Source: Planctomycetaceae bacterium
GTDB lineage: Bacteria; Planctomycetota; Planctomycetia; Pirellulales; Pirellulaceae
Direction: 5' to 3'
Length of the DNA: 64,000 nt
Assembly: GCA_002726245.1 (NCBI GenBank)
Contig: PBSM01000191.1
Span: forward strand, 1-64,000
Part shown: positions 1 through 9,500 of the stretch, in pieces
Numbering within the stretch: the first letter of the stretch is position 1
Layout: the number at the start of each line of letters is the position of its first letter
Position numbers and translations under genes: made by a program
The notes under the pieces: model-generated
What the model saw: only the letters and a program-made list of their open reading frames with translations
The model's database searches: none
What the model was told of the DNA's origin: nothing

Positions 1-2
1 CC

Positions 3-51
3 AAGAGCTTCGGCTCTTCCCGGTATTGGCCGAAAGTCTTGGCGACTTTCG
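3..51. repeat. double hairpin (REP-like) at window start
   Basis: Two perfect hairpins sit side by side. Bases 3-8 (AAGAGC) pair with 13-18 (GCTCTT) around a TTCG tetraloop, and 31-38 (CGAAAGTC) pair with 44-51 (GACTTTCG) around a 5-base loop. There is no T-run after either, so a Rho-independent terminator is not well supported. A short intergenic repeat or the 3' end of a transcript from outside the window is more likely. Confidence 0.5.
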
Positions 52-155
52 CTACGGCCTACCCGAAAGCTAAGTCGAGACGAAGTACTAGTGCTTTGTC
101 AAAGCTAAGAATTAGGGTTGGCTTAATCAGCCGCCACGCGCTAGCGCGCCGGATT

Positions 156-1323
156 ATGTCAACAGATGTAAACACAAGCCACGTTCACACGGTCGTCGAA
201 GCGACGGTTGCGCCGCCGGGGACCACTGATGTCTCGGTCGTCGTGCCAACGTATTGCGAGGCTACGAACCTACCAGAGCTTGTTTCCACTGGTCGCGAAG
301 GCACTTGACGAAGCCAATCTGAGTGCCGAGATCATCATTGTTGACGACAACAGTCCCGATGAGACGCCCGACGTGTGTGAGCGGTTGGCGCAGGACTACC
401 CTCTGCGGCTAATCGTTCGTCGCAGTGAGCGAGGCTTGTCGAGCGCGGTGATTCACGGGATGAAGCAGGCGCGAGGCGAAGTGCTCGTTGTCTTGGATGC
501 GGATCTGTCGCATCCGCCCGAGAAGGTTCCTGAGCTGGCCGCAGCGATCGCGGGGGATTCAGCCGACTTTGTCATCGGCAGCCGCTACGTTCCCGGTGGT
601 AAGACCGATGGGGACTGGGGGCTCTTTCGTTGGCTCAATTCGAAGGTTGCGACGCTGCTCGCTTTGCCATTGACGTCCGCCCGAGACCCGATGGCTGGCT
701 TTTTCGCACTGCGCCGCAGCACTTTCGAGGGCGCTCAATCGTTAGACCCGATCGGTTACAAGATAGGTCTTGAACTGATCGTCAAGACGGGCTGTCGGCG
801 AATCGCCGAAATCCCGATTCGCTTTCGAGATCGCCTGTACGGCGAGAGCAAGTTGTCACTCAAAGAGCAGATCAACTACCTGCGACATCTTCGTCGTCTG
901 TACGTGTTCAAACTCGGTTGGCTTGCCAAGCCGCTGCAGTTCGTTCTGATCGGCTCGACTGGAATGGTGGTGGATCTGGCCTCTTACGCCTTGCTACTGT
1001 CCATCGCGTCGGTATCCGTGGCGCGAGCGGTTGCAATCGGCGTGGCGATGACGTGGAACTTTCTGCTGAATCGCCGTTTGACTTTCAGCGAGTCGCGTGG
1101 CAATTTGCTAATCAAGCAGTATGTTCTGTTCTGTGCGGCCTGCTCGGTGGGTGCAGGCGTGAACTGGGCGCTTTCGGTCGGCTTGTGTGAATGGTTTGAA
1201 TTCTTCACCAACGCGAAACTATTTGCCGCCTTCTTAGGAGTGATTGCTGGAACGGGCTTCAACTATGTTCTTAGCAGTCGCGTTGTGTTCCGGACCCACA
1301 AGGCTAGCGCGGGAACTGATTGA
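156..1323 (+). CDS. dolichol-phosphate mannosyltransferase-like GT2 with GtrA domain (frameshifted)
   Basis: A GT2 family glycosyltransferase transfers a sugar to a polyprenyl-phosphate carrier at the membrane; the C-terminal GtrA domain is a four-helix module found in such fusions. The frame opens at ATG 156 with the GT-A start (VSVVVPTYCEATNLPEL), then the conserved continuation FPLVAKALDEAN followed by IIIVDDNSPDET appears one frame over. The shift lies near base 281 and equals one extra base. Further motifs are LDADLSHPPE and GSRYVPGG, then a positively charged stretch and a GtrA region with about four hydrophobic helices after GWLAKPLQFVLIGSTG. Without repair only 208-1323 is open, lacking the first beta strand. 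The length after repair, about 389 residues, matches DPM1-GtrA fusions. Confidence 0.8.
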
Positions 1324-1401
1324 CGAGGCCGCCTGGAAAGCCCGGTGCAGTTCCGCCGTTTGGGGGTGCGCCAGACGGCAGCACACCAGTCGTGAGAGTG
1401 T

Positions 1402-1428
1402 TAGCCGGATAAGTTTGTGAACCGGCTA
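1402..1428. repeat. short hairpin downstream of GT2 gene
   Basis: TAGCCGG at 1402-1408 pairs with CCGGCTA at 1422-1428, with a 13-base loop. It lies between two convergent genes (one ends at 1323, the other at 1477) and could help end transcription, but it lacks a T-tract. Confidence 0.3.
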
Positions 1429-1476
1429 CGCCGCGCTACGTCTCAAAGGTTGACAAAGCACTAGCTTGATTTTCCG

Positions 1477-3842
1477 CTACTGGTCTACCGTGGATTTCGG
1501 AATTCGCCAGCTCAGATGTTCGTGCAGGAAATCGAAAGTTTCGCGATCGGTGTATGGTGTGTTGTTCGGGTACGAACCGTAGTAAGTCATGGCAGTCCTG
1601 CGCCCGACGTCCAGATTCTCGTACAACAAACGGACCTTCGCGAACTCGGCACAGGTCTTGTCGGCAAATAGACCGTCATGATGAAAACGCTCAACCATGA
1701 ACGGTCGCGGGCAAATCAAAGCTGCCATTTCCGCGTAGTTGAATTTGCTACCCAGATCAAACTCGAATATCTCGTATTCGCTGTGTGCGAGGTAGCCGTT
1801 CGGATAGCGATTGGTCGCGGTTCTCCAGATCCAATCGCTGAAGTCCGAGGAACAGATCGAGAGGCAATAGCCGTCTAGTAGCGCAGGTATCCGCATGGCG
1901 GATTTCCCACCGTACGAGATGCCGTAGAATCCGATCCGGTTGCGGTCCACAAAGTCCAGTCCACCGAGCCAGCTCAATAACTGCCGGTGCTGAGCGACCA
2001 TGATTGAAAACAACGATTGCTTGAGCGGGTTCGCCTTGCGCTGGAGTGTGCGGAAACCGTCGCCGCCCCGATACAAATGCTGCGGTGCAAAAACGATGAA
2101 GCCGCGTTTCGCCAATCGCGAAGCAAAGTCGCGATAGGAGGTGTGATCGCCAGTTACCGTGAATTGCGTGCGCCCTTCAAGCCCATGCTGACAGACGACC
2201 ACGGGCCGTTTCTCGTCTTTGGCGATCTCTTTCGGGAGCAGCAAGATCCCGTAGAGCCTCAGCTCCGGAAACACATCAAGAGCGACCATATAGCCGCGAT
2301 ACTCAGGCTCGTCGTAGATCATCTGCGTGCGAGCATTCGCTGGCAGCAAGTCTCGATCGAAAGATCCAATGATCTGGTCGCGGAAGTGTTCGCGATATGA
2401 CACTGTGCTCTTCTCGAATGCCTGCACACCAGAGTCGCGTTCGATCTTCGCAATGAATTGGGCACGGACCTGATCGCTCTGGTCCACAAGCCGCTGCGAG
2501 AAGGCCGCGAGTTGTTTGAACTGTCGCGCAAGTCGAAGATCGGAGTTGAAGTCCTGACGTAGATGAATCGGGGCAGCACGGGACGTGGCCAAACGAGCTC
2601 CGGACACGTGCTTCACGACTGTTTCGAGAAAGGGTGCACTGCCGAAGTGTCCGGCGCCATCGCCGCTGACGACCAACTCCATCACAGGCTTTGGCTTTAG
2701 ACCGGCGATCAGCTCGCGTGCTCGTTGCAGCTCGTTTCGTACCGATTCGACCGGCGGTGTGATCAGCCGCGCAGGCGCACTCTGCGTGCCAGGCGGGATG
2801 TTAACCGTGGCAATCTGGCAGGACTCGACGATCAGTACTCGCGGCGCAATCAGCGACGCTATCTCGGCGTCGCCGAATTCTCGCAACAGACCGAACACGT
2901 TCCGGTCGATCGGCTCCTGCCAGATCTCTTGTCTCGAATTAAAGTAGCCGCTCACCCCGACAACATCGACCCGCTGATCGAGCGCGCCAGCGTACAAAGC
3001 TACGAGCCACCTTCGCCAAAACCAACAACCGCAATGCGCGGATCATCGTTGTCGGCCTCGCTGTCAAACCAATCGACTGCGGCGAGGACCTTCTGCACTT
3101 CGTAGCCGATCAGGTGCCGTCCCATCTGGTAGGCCGCTCGGTATAGCAGCTCGCGGTGCGTGACATTCGAAACCCGCTTGCCATCGGCAATCACGGAAAG
3201 ATGATTGCCGCGATTGATCAGCATTGGAACGAGGACGCGACATCCACTCTCTGCGAGTCGCCTCGCAAACTGGGATTCGATCGGTACGCCGGCTACGAGC
3301 CCGGCAAGCACCTCGGGCGTCTGCTCGCAATCGGGAATCGCCACAACCTGAGCGATCGACGACTTGCGGGTCGGCTCCAGCAACAGGCCCTCACCATAAA
3401 CTCCGTCGAGCGCCGGCCAACGAACGGCGTAAATGTTGTATCTATCTCCGTGGCCAACGAGTGCCGGTTGAACGCGGGTCGCAACGAACTCCAGCGTAGC
3501 AATCTCTGGACGAGGATCGCGGACTCCGATCATGGCCGCAAAACGGCGCCGATTCGGATCAATCGACTTGCTGTAGGCAGCCGCGGATGACGTGTCGCGA
3601 TTCCATAGTTTCGTGCGGCGTTCGACGGATGCTTCAATCTCGCGCAGCAAGAATCGATCGTTGCCCTCAATCGTATCGACGGCGATATCGCCCTCTAACG
3701 TGAGCGGTCGTGTTCCGGCGAGAGGCTCGCCTGACACCTCGGTATCCTCATCAGCGTCAGCGACATTGGAAACTGCGATCAGCAGAACGGAAAACAGCAC
3801 GATGTAGAGCCGATGCTCTAGAGAAGCCAGCCGCGCAAACAT
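1477..3842 (-). CDS. secreted double-domain alpha/beta hydrolase (AXE1/Abhydrolase-like), frameshifted
   Basis: A predicted exported esterase/peptidase-like hydrolase. It starts at ATG 3842, preceded by GGGAG about 7 bases upstream; the alternative ATG at 3863 overlaps the stop of the upstream gene as ATGA. A signal peptide follows (hydrophobic YIVLFSVLLIAV, ending near NVADA). The N-terminal half ends in VVGFGEGGS, a nucleophile-elbow-like turn with Glu where Ser would be. At about base 3001 the frame breaks: inserting one base restores GGSLALYAGALDQ. The second half has an oxyanion-type HGLEG, a proper elbow GISYGG and a late FHHDG with a candidate catalytic His. Two tandem hydrolase folds, about 790 residues, are therefore likely, with only the second catalytically complete. 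It is the last gene of a minus-strand cluster with DUF1501 and a PVC dehydrogenase. Confidence 0.75.
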
Positions 3843-3859
3843 GAACAACTCTCCCGCTG

Positions 3860-6800
3860 TCATTTCTTGCTTGGACCGTCCGATTGCAAATACGCCAGCA
3901 AATCGCGGATCTGTTGATCCGTCAGTTCATCAAGCAACTTCTCCGGCATCAGAGAAACGATCGACTCTCGCAGTTCTTCTAGATCCGAGCGACTGAGCAC
4001 CGTGCGTTTGTTCTTCGCGTCGAGCAGCGTGATGGTTTCCGCGTTGGATTCCGCCAGGAGCCCTGTGAGGACTCGACCGTCGTTCGTGACCGCAACATGG
4101 GAGATGTATTGTGGCCGGACCTCAGAGTTGGGATCGACGATGTTGCGAATCAGCTTGAGACGGTCCTTTCGTTCGGCGCCGGTCAGGTCGGGACCGATCT
4201 GAATTCCTTTGTCGTGCAACTTGTGGCAGGTCGCGCACGTCTTTTCGTAGATCGGCATTCCTTGAGCAGCGTCACCCTTTCCACGGTAAAGCGACTGGGT
4301 GACCGCGCTAATACGTCCTTGAAGCTGCAACGGAGTTGCCGGCTGGATGCGTCCCCAAGTTTGGGTGACAAGGCCGCGGAGTTGCTCGTTGTCGTGTTCG
4401 AGAAGCTGCCGCACTTGGTCCAACGCCACGTCCTTGGCGTCAATCTCGTTCTTCTCAATCGCGGCAAGCAATGTCATCGCTCCAGCGGGACGACTGCACA
4501 GCAGATCAATCGCTCGTGGCTTTGCGCCGGGCTTGAGCGCCGAGTAGGCCGATTGCACGTTGGTGGCGATATGCGATGCGTCAAAATACGCTAACGCCGC
4601 GAGGGCCGCTGTCTGAATCTGTTCGGTCTCGCTGTCGCCGATCAAGCGAAGCAATGGTTCAACCGACGCCACTGTTTGCGTCTCGCCGAGAGCCCGAATG
4701 ATGTCGAGCCGCTCTGCAGCCGGTTGCGAACCATCTTCAATCATTCGGATTGCTTCAGCCGTGGAACCTCCGAGTCTCAACGCAAGTTGAATGACTTGAG
4801 CATCGGAAGGTTCTCGCACCAACAACTTCGCCAACGGCACTTGTAGCGGTTTCGGAACACTTTCGAGTCGGCGGCCGGAACGCGCCTCGACCATCCCCCT
4901 CAACACGAGCTCAAGATCTTCTTCGCCCGGAGCCAGCGCGAGCAGCCTCGCGCACGCCGCGAATCCAGCATCAGTGCCTTCGGCTGTCAAACGGCGAGCG
5001 AGCCGTTGGACGATGAACTTGCGTACGATCGGCAATTCCCAGACGTCCGGCGATTCAACCAATCCCAACACAACGGACGTTGCCGAGATCGCCTTGTCTT
5101 CGATCGCCCACCACAAGAGCAACGGCACATGAACATCTTCCGCGTCCTTCGTATGACGAAGTAACTCCGCGACGATTGGCATTGCAGCGTCGGCTGGTAG
5201 TCGTTTCGCAGTACAAGCCAATTGGCTCCGAACGACAACGCTCGAATCACTATGCGCGAGTCGCACAAGTTTCGAACCGAGGGCGGGCGAAACGCTCCTT
5301 TTGTCACCCAATAGCCTGACCGTCCAGGCGCGAACGTACTCGTGTTCGCTTTCGAGTGTCTTCTCTGCAAGCCGAATGTCGAAACCGCCACTCACATAGA
5401 TCGACCAAAGAGCTTGCAGAGCCAGACGCTGGTCGCCGCTGTCGAGCATCTTCTCTAGCGCAGGGATGATCGACTTGTCGCGCCGCTCAGCGAACAAGCG
5501 GCGAGCCTGGCGTGCGTACCAATCATTGGGATGCGAAAGCAACGCGATCAGTTCAGCGTTCGACTTCTTGCTCAGATCCAACTGATGTGCCGAAATCGGT
5601 TTGACGCCACTGGGAGCGACTCGCCACACTCGCCCATCATCTCGACTTGGCTGATACCACTGGCTGCGATTCTTCGGCGACGAATGCGAAAGGTTGTAGT
5701 CGTACCAGTCAGCTACGTAGAGTGCTCCGTCGGGCCCCACCGTGGAATCGACCGGCCGGAACCAAATGTCGCTGGTCGTGACGAAATCCCCGGCCGCGCG
5801 CGTGGCGAATGTCGAGCTTCGCAATTCGACAGTGCTCCAACGCATGGCGCTATGACGCCCGTTCGGAGCAATGCACTGACCGTTGAAGCGTTCGGGGAAC
5901 GCGCCGCCTTGGTACAGCACAAATCCGCCCGTCAAGCTATCGCCGGTATAGCCATGATGCTTAACGGGCTGGAAGTAGCCGTAGGTGTGCGGATTGTGCA
6001 GAGGGCCGTGCTTGCCGAACCCTTTGACGTAATAGGCACCTTGCACGTGATGAACAAGCGGCTCGACCGTGTTGCCGCCAGCGAAGAGGTTCCCGAATTG
6101 ATCAAAGTCGATGCCCCAGGTGTTGCCACCGCCTTCGGCAAAGAGTTCAAACTCTCTAGTGCGCGGATGATATCGCCACACGCCTTGCTGAAACCCGATG
6201 CCTCGGATCTCGGCCGTCGCAGTGCTTCCCTGCGCACCATAAAGCCAACCGTCAGGTCCCCAAGTTAGCGAATTTGCAAAAGCGTGTGCGTCATCCATAC
6301 CGAACCCAGTAAGGAGTACTTCCGGATCGCCATCGGGGACATCGTCTTGATCGCGGTCAGCGCAGAACAGCAGATACGGCGGTTGAGCGACGAACACGCC
6401 GCCGTAACCCAACGCCATTCCCGACGCCAGATTCAAATCGGAAAGGAAGTGTTTCACACGGTCCGCTCGACCATCTCCGTTCGTATCTTCGTAGATCGAA
6501 ACCCGGTCGTTGCCCTTTGGGCCCTTGGGCGGCGGATCGGGGAGCTTGTCGTATTTCGTTCGCAACCAGTTATCGACTTTGACGGGCTTCAAGCCGTTCG
6601 GGTTGGGAAACTGCCGGTATTGCAGCACCCACATGCGGCCGCGATCGTCGAAACTGATCGATAGCGGCTGAGCGACTTGCGGCTCGGCGACCACAAGGCG
6701 GATCTGCAATTCCTCGGCGACCTTGAACTGTTTGGCTGCCACGACAGGTGACAGTGGGAGCGGTGCTTCCTCGATAGCGACAGTTCCTTGCGCCCAACAA

Positions 6801-6907
6801 ATCGACGCGCCGCGGATAAAGAACGGCAACACAAATAATCTGCAAACTGAGGACACGGCGAATACTCTCATTGCACTTCTAGAGTCGGTATTGGTCGAAC
6901 GAGTCAC
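3860..6907 (-). CDS. PVC-type heme-binding membrane-anchored dehydrogenase with HEAT repeats
   Basis: An exported redox protein of the planctomycete TIGR02604/TIGR02603 type. A hydrophobic leader (VFAVSSVCRLFVLPFFI) ends near SICWAQ. The N-terminal part, roughly residues 50-430, is a beta-propeller resembling glucose/sorbosone dehydrogenase (FDDRGRMWVLQYRQFPNPNG, then VGPDGALYVADWYD). Residues 450-860 form Leu/Ala-rich HEAT-like helices. A C-terminal cytochrome c module has CATCH at 891-895 and a later SLMPE that could supply the axial Met. The substrate is unknown; the family is generally taken to oxidise sugars or alcohols. The start is ambiguous: GTG at 6907 lies 6 bases after the upstream stop, ATG at 6871 is the alternative. 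It is co-directional with the DUF1501 gene upstream and overlaps the hydrolase ORF by ATGA. Confidence 0.9.
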   Translation of the reverse strand: MTRSTNTDSRSAMRVFAVSSVCRLFVLPFFIRGASICWAQGTVAIEEAPLPLSPVVAAKQFKVAEELQIRLVVAEPQVAQPLSISFDDRGRMWVLQYRQFPNPNGLKPVKVDNWLRTKYDKLPDPPPKGPKGNDRVSIYEDTNGDGRADRVKHFLSDLNLASGMALGYGGVFVAQPPYLLFCADRDQDDVPDGDPEVLLTGFGMDDAHAFANSLTWGPDGWLYGAQGSTATAEIRGIGFQQGVWRYHPRTREFELFAEGGGNTWGIDFDQFGNLFAGGNTVEPLVHHVQGAYYVKGFGKHGPLHNPHTYGYFQPVKHHGYTGDSLTGGFVLYQGGAFPERFNGQCIAPNGRHSAMRWSTVELRSSTFATRAAGDFVTTSDIWFRPVDSTVGPDGALYVADWYDYNLSHSSPKNRSQWYQPSRDDGRVWRVAPSGVKPISAHQLDLSKKSNAELIALLSHPNDWYARQARRLFAERRDKSIIPALEKMLDSGDQRLALQALWSIYVSGGFDIRLAEKTLESEHEYVRAWTVRLLGDKRSVSPALGSKLVRLAHSDSSVVVRSQLACTAKRLPADAAMPIVAELLRHTKDAEDVHVPLLLWWAIEDKAISATSVVLGLVESPDVWELPIVRKFIVQRLARRLTAEGTDAGFAACARLLALAPGEEDLELVLRGMVEARSGRRLESVPKPLQVPLAKLLVREPSDAQVIQLALRLGGSTAEAIRMIEDGSQPAAERLDIIRALGETQTVASVEPLLRLIGDSETEQIQTAALAALAYFDASHIATNVQSAYSALKPGAKPRAIDLLCSRPAGAMTLLAAIEKNEIDAKDVALDQVRQLLEHDNEQLRGLVTQTWGRIQPATPLQLQGRISAVTQSLYRGKGDAAQGMPIYEKTCATCHKLHDKGIQIGPDLTGAERKDRLKLIRNIVDPNSEVRPQYISHVAVTNDGRVLTGLLAESNAETITLLDAKNKRTVLSRSDLEELRESIVSLMPEKLLDELTDQQIRDLLAYLQSDGPSKK

Positions 6908-6913
6908 GTCAAC

Positions 6914-8344
6914 CTAGCCAAGAATGGGCTTCACGACCTGCCCGTGGACATCGGTCAAGCGGAAGTCGCGGCCTTGATAACGGAACGTGAGCTGCGAGTG
7001 GTCGATGCCGAGTTGATGTAGCATTGTGGCGTGCAAGTCGTTCACGTGAACAACGTCATCGACGGCCGCATAGCCCAACTCGTCTGTCGTTCCGTGCGTA
7101 TAGCCACCTCGGATGCCACCACCCGCCATCCACATCGAGAACGCGCGGATGTGATGATCGCGACCCGCACCGCCTTTGTTCGTCTGGGCCATCGGCGTGC
7201 GTCCGAACTCGCCGCCCCAAATCACAAGCGTGTCTTTCAGCATGTCTCGCTGCTTCAGGTCCTTGATCATCGCAGCAGACCCTTGGTCGCACAGCCCCGA
7301 ACATACGTTCATGAAGTGAACGAGATCGTTATGGTGATCCCAGCCGCGATGATAGAGATGGATGAAGCGGACGCCTCGTTCGGCCAACCGCCTTGCCAGC
7401 AGACAATTCGCGGCAAACGATCCGTCTGCCCCCTTTGTGCCGTACATGTCGAGAACGTGTTGCGGCTCGTCCGAGAAGTCCATCAGGTTGGGCACACTCA
7501 TCTGCATCTTAAACGCCAACTCTAACTGGCTGATGCGAGTTTCGACCTCGGGATCATCGATCGTTTCGTTTCGAAGCGTGTTCAGCGCCTGGACGGCATT
7601 CACGACATCCTGCTGCCGCGTTCGATCGACTCCCCGCGGGTTGTTCAGATAGTAAACGGCGTCGCCCGCCGAGTGAAACGGAACGCCCTGCAAGCGACCC
7701 GGCAAGAACCCCGCGCTCCACTGTCGAGTTGCAATCGGTTGTGGATTGCGACCGCCGATGCTCGCAAGCACGACAAACCCGGGCAGGTTTTCTGTCTCGG
7801 CACCAAGCCCGTACAAGATCCACGAGCCCATGCTTGGCCGGCCAGAGATCGACGTCCCGGTGTTCATCACGGTGTGTGCAGGGGCATGGTTGATCTGATC
7901 GGTGTGCATCGAACGGATGATACAGATGTCGTCTGCGATGCTGCCGATGTGAGGAAGGACTTCACTGATCTGCTGCCCCGACTTGCCCCAACGCTTGAAG
8001 TTGATCAGCGGTCGCAGGCAGACCAGCCGCTTTCCTTGAAGCTGCGCGATCGGCTGCCCCTTCGTAAACGACTCCGGCATCGGGTTACCATCCATCTGTG
8101 CAAGCTTCGGCTTGTGGTCGAAGCTCTCCAAATGCGAGGGCCCGCCTGCCATGCAGAGAAAGATCACCCGCTTAACGCGTTGCGGGAAGTGAAGCGGGTT
8201 AATCACACCCTGCGCAGGCGACGCACTCGCGCCGAACGCGTTCGGCTGCATCAAGGAAGCCAGCCCCAAACCACCCAGCCCGCACGAGGTCTGGCCTAGG
8301 AAGCTTCTTCGTGCGATGCGCGTTTCGACCGAAGTTGGCGCCAT
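6914..8344 (-). CDS. DUF1501 domain protein with Tat signal
   Basis: A planctomycete-enriched exported protein of the alkaline-phosphatase/sulfatase-like fold, function unestablished. The N-terminus carries a twin-arginine motif (ARRSFLG, Arg12-Arg13) followed by a Gly/Ala/Leu-rich h-region, so export in folded form is expected. Typical DUF1501 features are FLCMAGGPSHLESFDHKP near the start, NHAPAHTVMNTG, LVIWGGEFGRTPMAQ and DHHIRAFSMWMAGGG. At 476 residues it is full length. It is the first gene of the cluster, 6 bases ahead of the PVC dehydrogenase, so co-expression is likely. In other planctomycetes DUF1501 is usually paired with DUF1549/DUF1553 proteins; here its partner is the propeller-cytochrome protein. 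Confidence 0.92.
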   Translation of the reverse strand: MAPTSVETRIARRSFLGQTSCGLGGLGLASLMQPNAFGASASPAQGVINPLHFPQRVKRVIFLCMAGGPSHLESFDHKPKLAQMDGNPMPESFTKGQPIAQLQGKRLVCLRPLINFKRWGKSGQQISEVLPHIGSIADDICIIRSMHTDQINHAPAHTVMNTGTSISGRPSMGSWILYGLGAETENLPGFVVLASIGGRNPQPIATRQWSAGFLPGRLQGVPFHSAGDAVYYLNNPRGVDRTRQQDVVNAVQALNTLRNETIDDPEVETRISQLELAFKMQMSVPNLMDFSDEPQHVLDMYGTKGADGSFAANCLLARRLAERGVRFIHLYHRGWDHHNDLVHFMNVCSGLCDQGSAAMIKDLKQRDMLKDTLVIWGGEFGRTPMAQTNKGGAGRDHHIRAFSMWMAGGGIRGGYTHGTTDELGYAAVDDVVHVNDLHATMLHQLGIDHSQLTFRYQGRDFRLTDVHGQVVKPILG

Positions 8345-8449
8345 GAATCAGCAAAGCTTGTAGGTAATGTTTCAGCCTAGCGCGGCGTAGCCGCAACCGA
8401 AGGCTTAACGAGGGACGTTAGTCTCCTGGTTGAACCCCGAAGCTAACCG

Positions 8450-8589
8450 CATCCGGTTCGCCGTTTGAAATCTTGTTGTTTTGCGGAGCTTTCAAATGTT
8501 CATAGCATAACATGACTTCGATGCAGGGTTGTGCTATTAACGTTGAGAACCATCGCCCGCGAACAAGATTTCAAACGGCGAACCGGATG
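8450..8589. repeat. perfect 28-bp inverted repeat, 84-bp spacer
   Basis: Bases 8450-8477 and 8562-8589 are exact reverse complements over 28 bp (outer end CATCCGGTTCGCC, inner end ATCTTGTT); the match stops cleanly on both sides. The intergenic stretch 8345-8747 holds little else that can be recognised. A perfect arm of this length is far beyond chance and would fold into a long stem on either strand. Confidence 0.85.
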
Positions 8590-8758
8590 TGTTGGCAACC
8601 GGCCAAGCGCTGCTCGGTATTGATCCTGTCGCGCGAGAAAGACGCACAATGAAACTGTACCGCTGCGCCATGCCGGGCGACGTCGTGTTGTCATAACCGG
8701 CTTGGTAAAGTGGATAGCCTTCGAGATTCGCGGAAGACTCCAATCCCTTGAACGACAT
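8537..8758 (-). CDS. possible small hypothetical protein (doubtful)
   Basis: A 73-codon frame starts at ATG 8758 and ends at 8537, running through one arm of the 28-bp inverted repeat. Its residue composition (few Arg and Cys, many Ser/Gly/Ala) is more protein-like than a random shadow, but no family is recognised, no ribosome binding site is seen, and its start overlaps the sirtuin start on the other strand by two bases. It may be the remains of a longer gene. Confidence 0.2.
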   Translation of the reverse strand: MSFKGLESSANLEGYPLYQAGYDNTTSPGMAQRYSFIVRLSRATGSIPSSAWPVANTSGSPFEILFAGDGSQR

Positions 8759-9500
8759 GCTCTCAACAACGGAACAGATCGCTGGATGGCTTGCGGCATC
8801 GAAACGACCGGTCGCGTTTACCGGGGCCGGGATTAGCACCGAGAGCGGAATCCCGGACTTCCGTTCGCCCGGAGGAGTTTGGGCGACGAACCAGCCGGTT
8901 TGCTACGATGAATTCTTGCGCAGCTCTGAAGCCCGATACGAGTATTGGCGGCAAAAGGCAGTCGCGCACCGCGGCTTCGCGGATGCAAAGCCCAATCTCG
9001 GCCATGAAGCTCTGGCGAAGTGGGAATCGAGTGGGAAGTTGCGCGGAGTCATCACGCAGAACATTGATGGCTTGCATCAAGACGCTGGAAGTCAGCAAGT
9101 ACTCGAACTGCATGGTACGGCCAGGTTCATCGCCTGCCTTGATTGCGCGGCGCGTTTCGACGCAGAAGAGATGGTGCAGAAGTTCATCGATGTGGATACG
9201 CCGCCCGAGTGCCCCCAGTGCAGCGGGTTGCTGAAGCATGCGACCATTTCGTTCGGTCAGTCGCTGCCAACGGAAGTGTTGGAGCAAGCGATGCAGTGGT
9301 CGCGAGACGCAGATCTCTTCTTCGCGATGGGATCATCGCTCGTTGTCCAACCGGCGGCGGGCCTTCCGATGTTGGCCAAGCAATCCGGGGCGAGGCTCGT
9401 CATCATCAACCGCGATCCAACTCCGCAAGACGAACTAGCCGATGCTGTCATTCAGGCGTCGATCGGTGAAACGCTCAGCGCGATCGATCAGTGCATGTAG
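8757..9500 (+). CDS. cobB: NAD-dependent protein deacylase, SIR2/CobB family
   Basis: A sirtuin removes acyl groups from lysine side chains, consuming NAD+ and releasing nicotinamide and O-acyl-ADP-ribose in the cytosol. From ATG 8757 the protein has 247 residues, normal for bacterial sirtuins. Seen in order: NAD-binding GAGISTESGIPDFR (23-36), TQNIDGLHQDAG (100-111), catalytic His in LHG (119), a zinc ribbon with CxxC pairs at 127/130 and 152/155, and FFAMGSSLVVQPAAG for cofactor binding. A TTG at 8748 is an alternative start; no clear Shine-Dalgarno sequence distinguishes them. It stands alone, with transposase remains directly behind it. Confidence 0.93.
   Translation: MLSTTEQIAGWLAASKRPVAFTGAGISTESGIPDFRSPGGVWATNQPVCYDEFLRSSEARYEYWRQKAVAHRGFADAKPNLGHEALAKWESSGKLRGVITQNIDGLHQDAGSQQVLELHGTARFIACLDCAARFDAEEMVQKFIDVDTPPECPQCSGLLKHATISFGQSLPTEVLEQAMQWSRDADLFFAMGSSLVVQPAAGLPMLAKQSGARLVIINRDPTPQDELADAVIQASIGETLSAIDQCM

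Larger units (their letters stand above)
88..1464. repeat. 13-bp inverted repeat pair flanking the GT2/GtrA gene
   Basis: CTAGTGCTTTGTC at 88-100 is the exact reverse complement of GACAAAGCACTAG at 1452-1464. The two copies bracket the glycosyltransferase gene almost symmetrically. They could be ends of a small mobile unit or two copies of a dispersed intergenic motif; no transposase lies between them. The span is given only to show the pairing. Confidence 0.4.

Noticed and set aside
918-1262. Overlapping frames on both strands within the glycosyltransferase gene
   Set aside because: They are shadows of the GT2/GtrA frame, which carries clear family motifs throughout.
2017-3590. Several plus-strand frames of 120-145 codons opposite the double hydrolase
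   Set aside because: High Arg/Ser content, no start signals and no family resemblance; the minus strand carries the hydrolase motifs.
5531-6268. 245-codon plus-strand frame inside the first PVC dehydrogenase
   Set aside because: It is the complement of a region with propeller motifs on the minus strand and has no recognisable domain.
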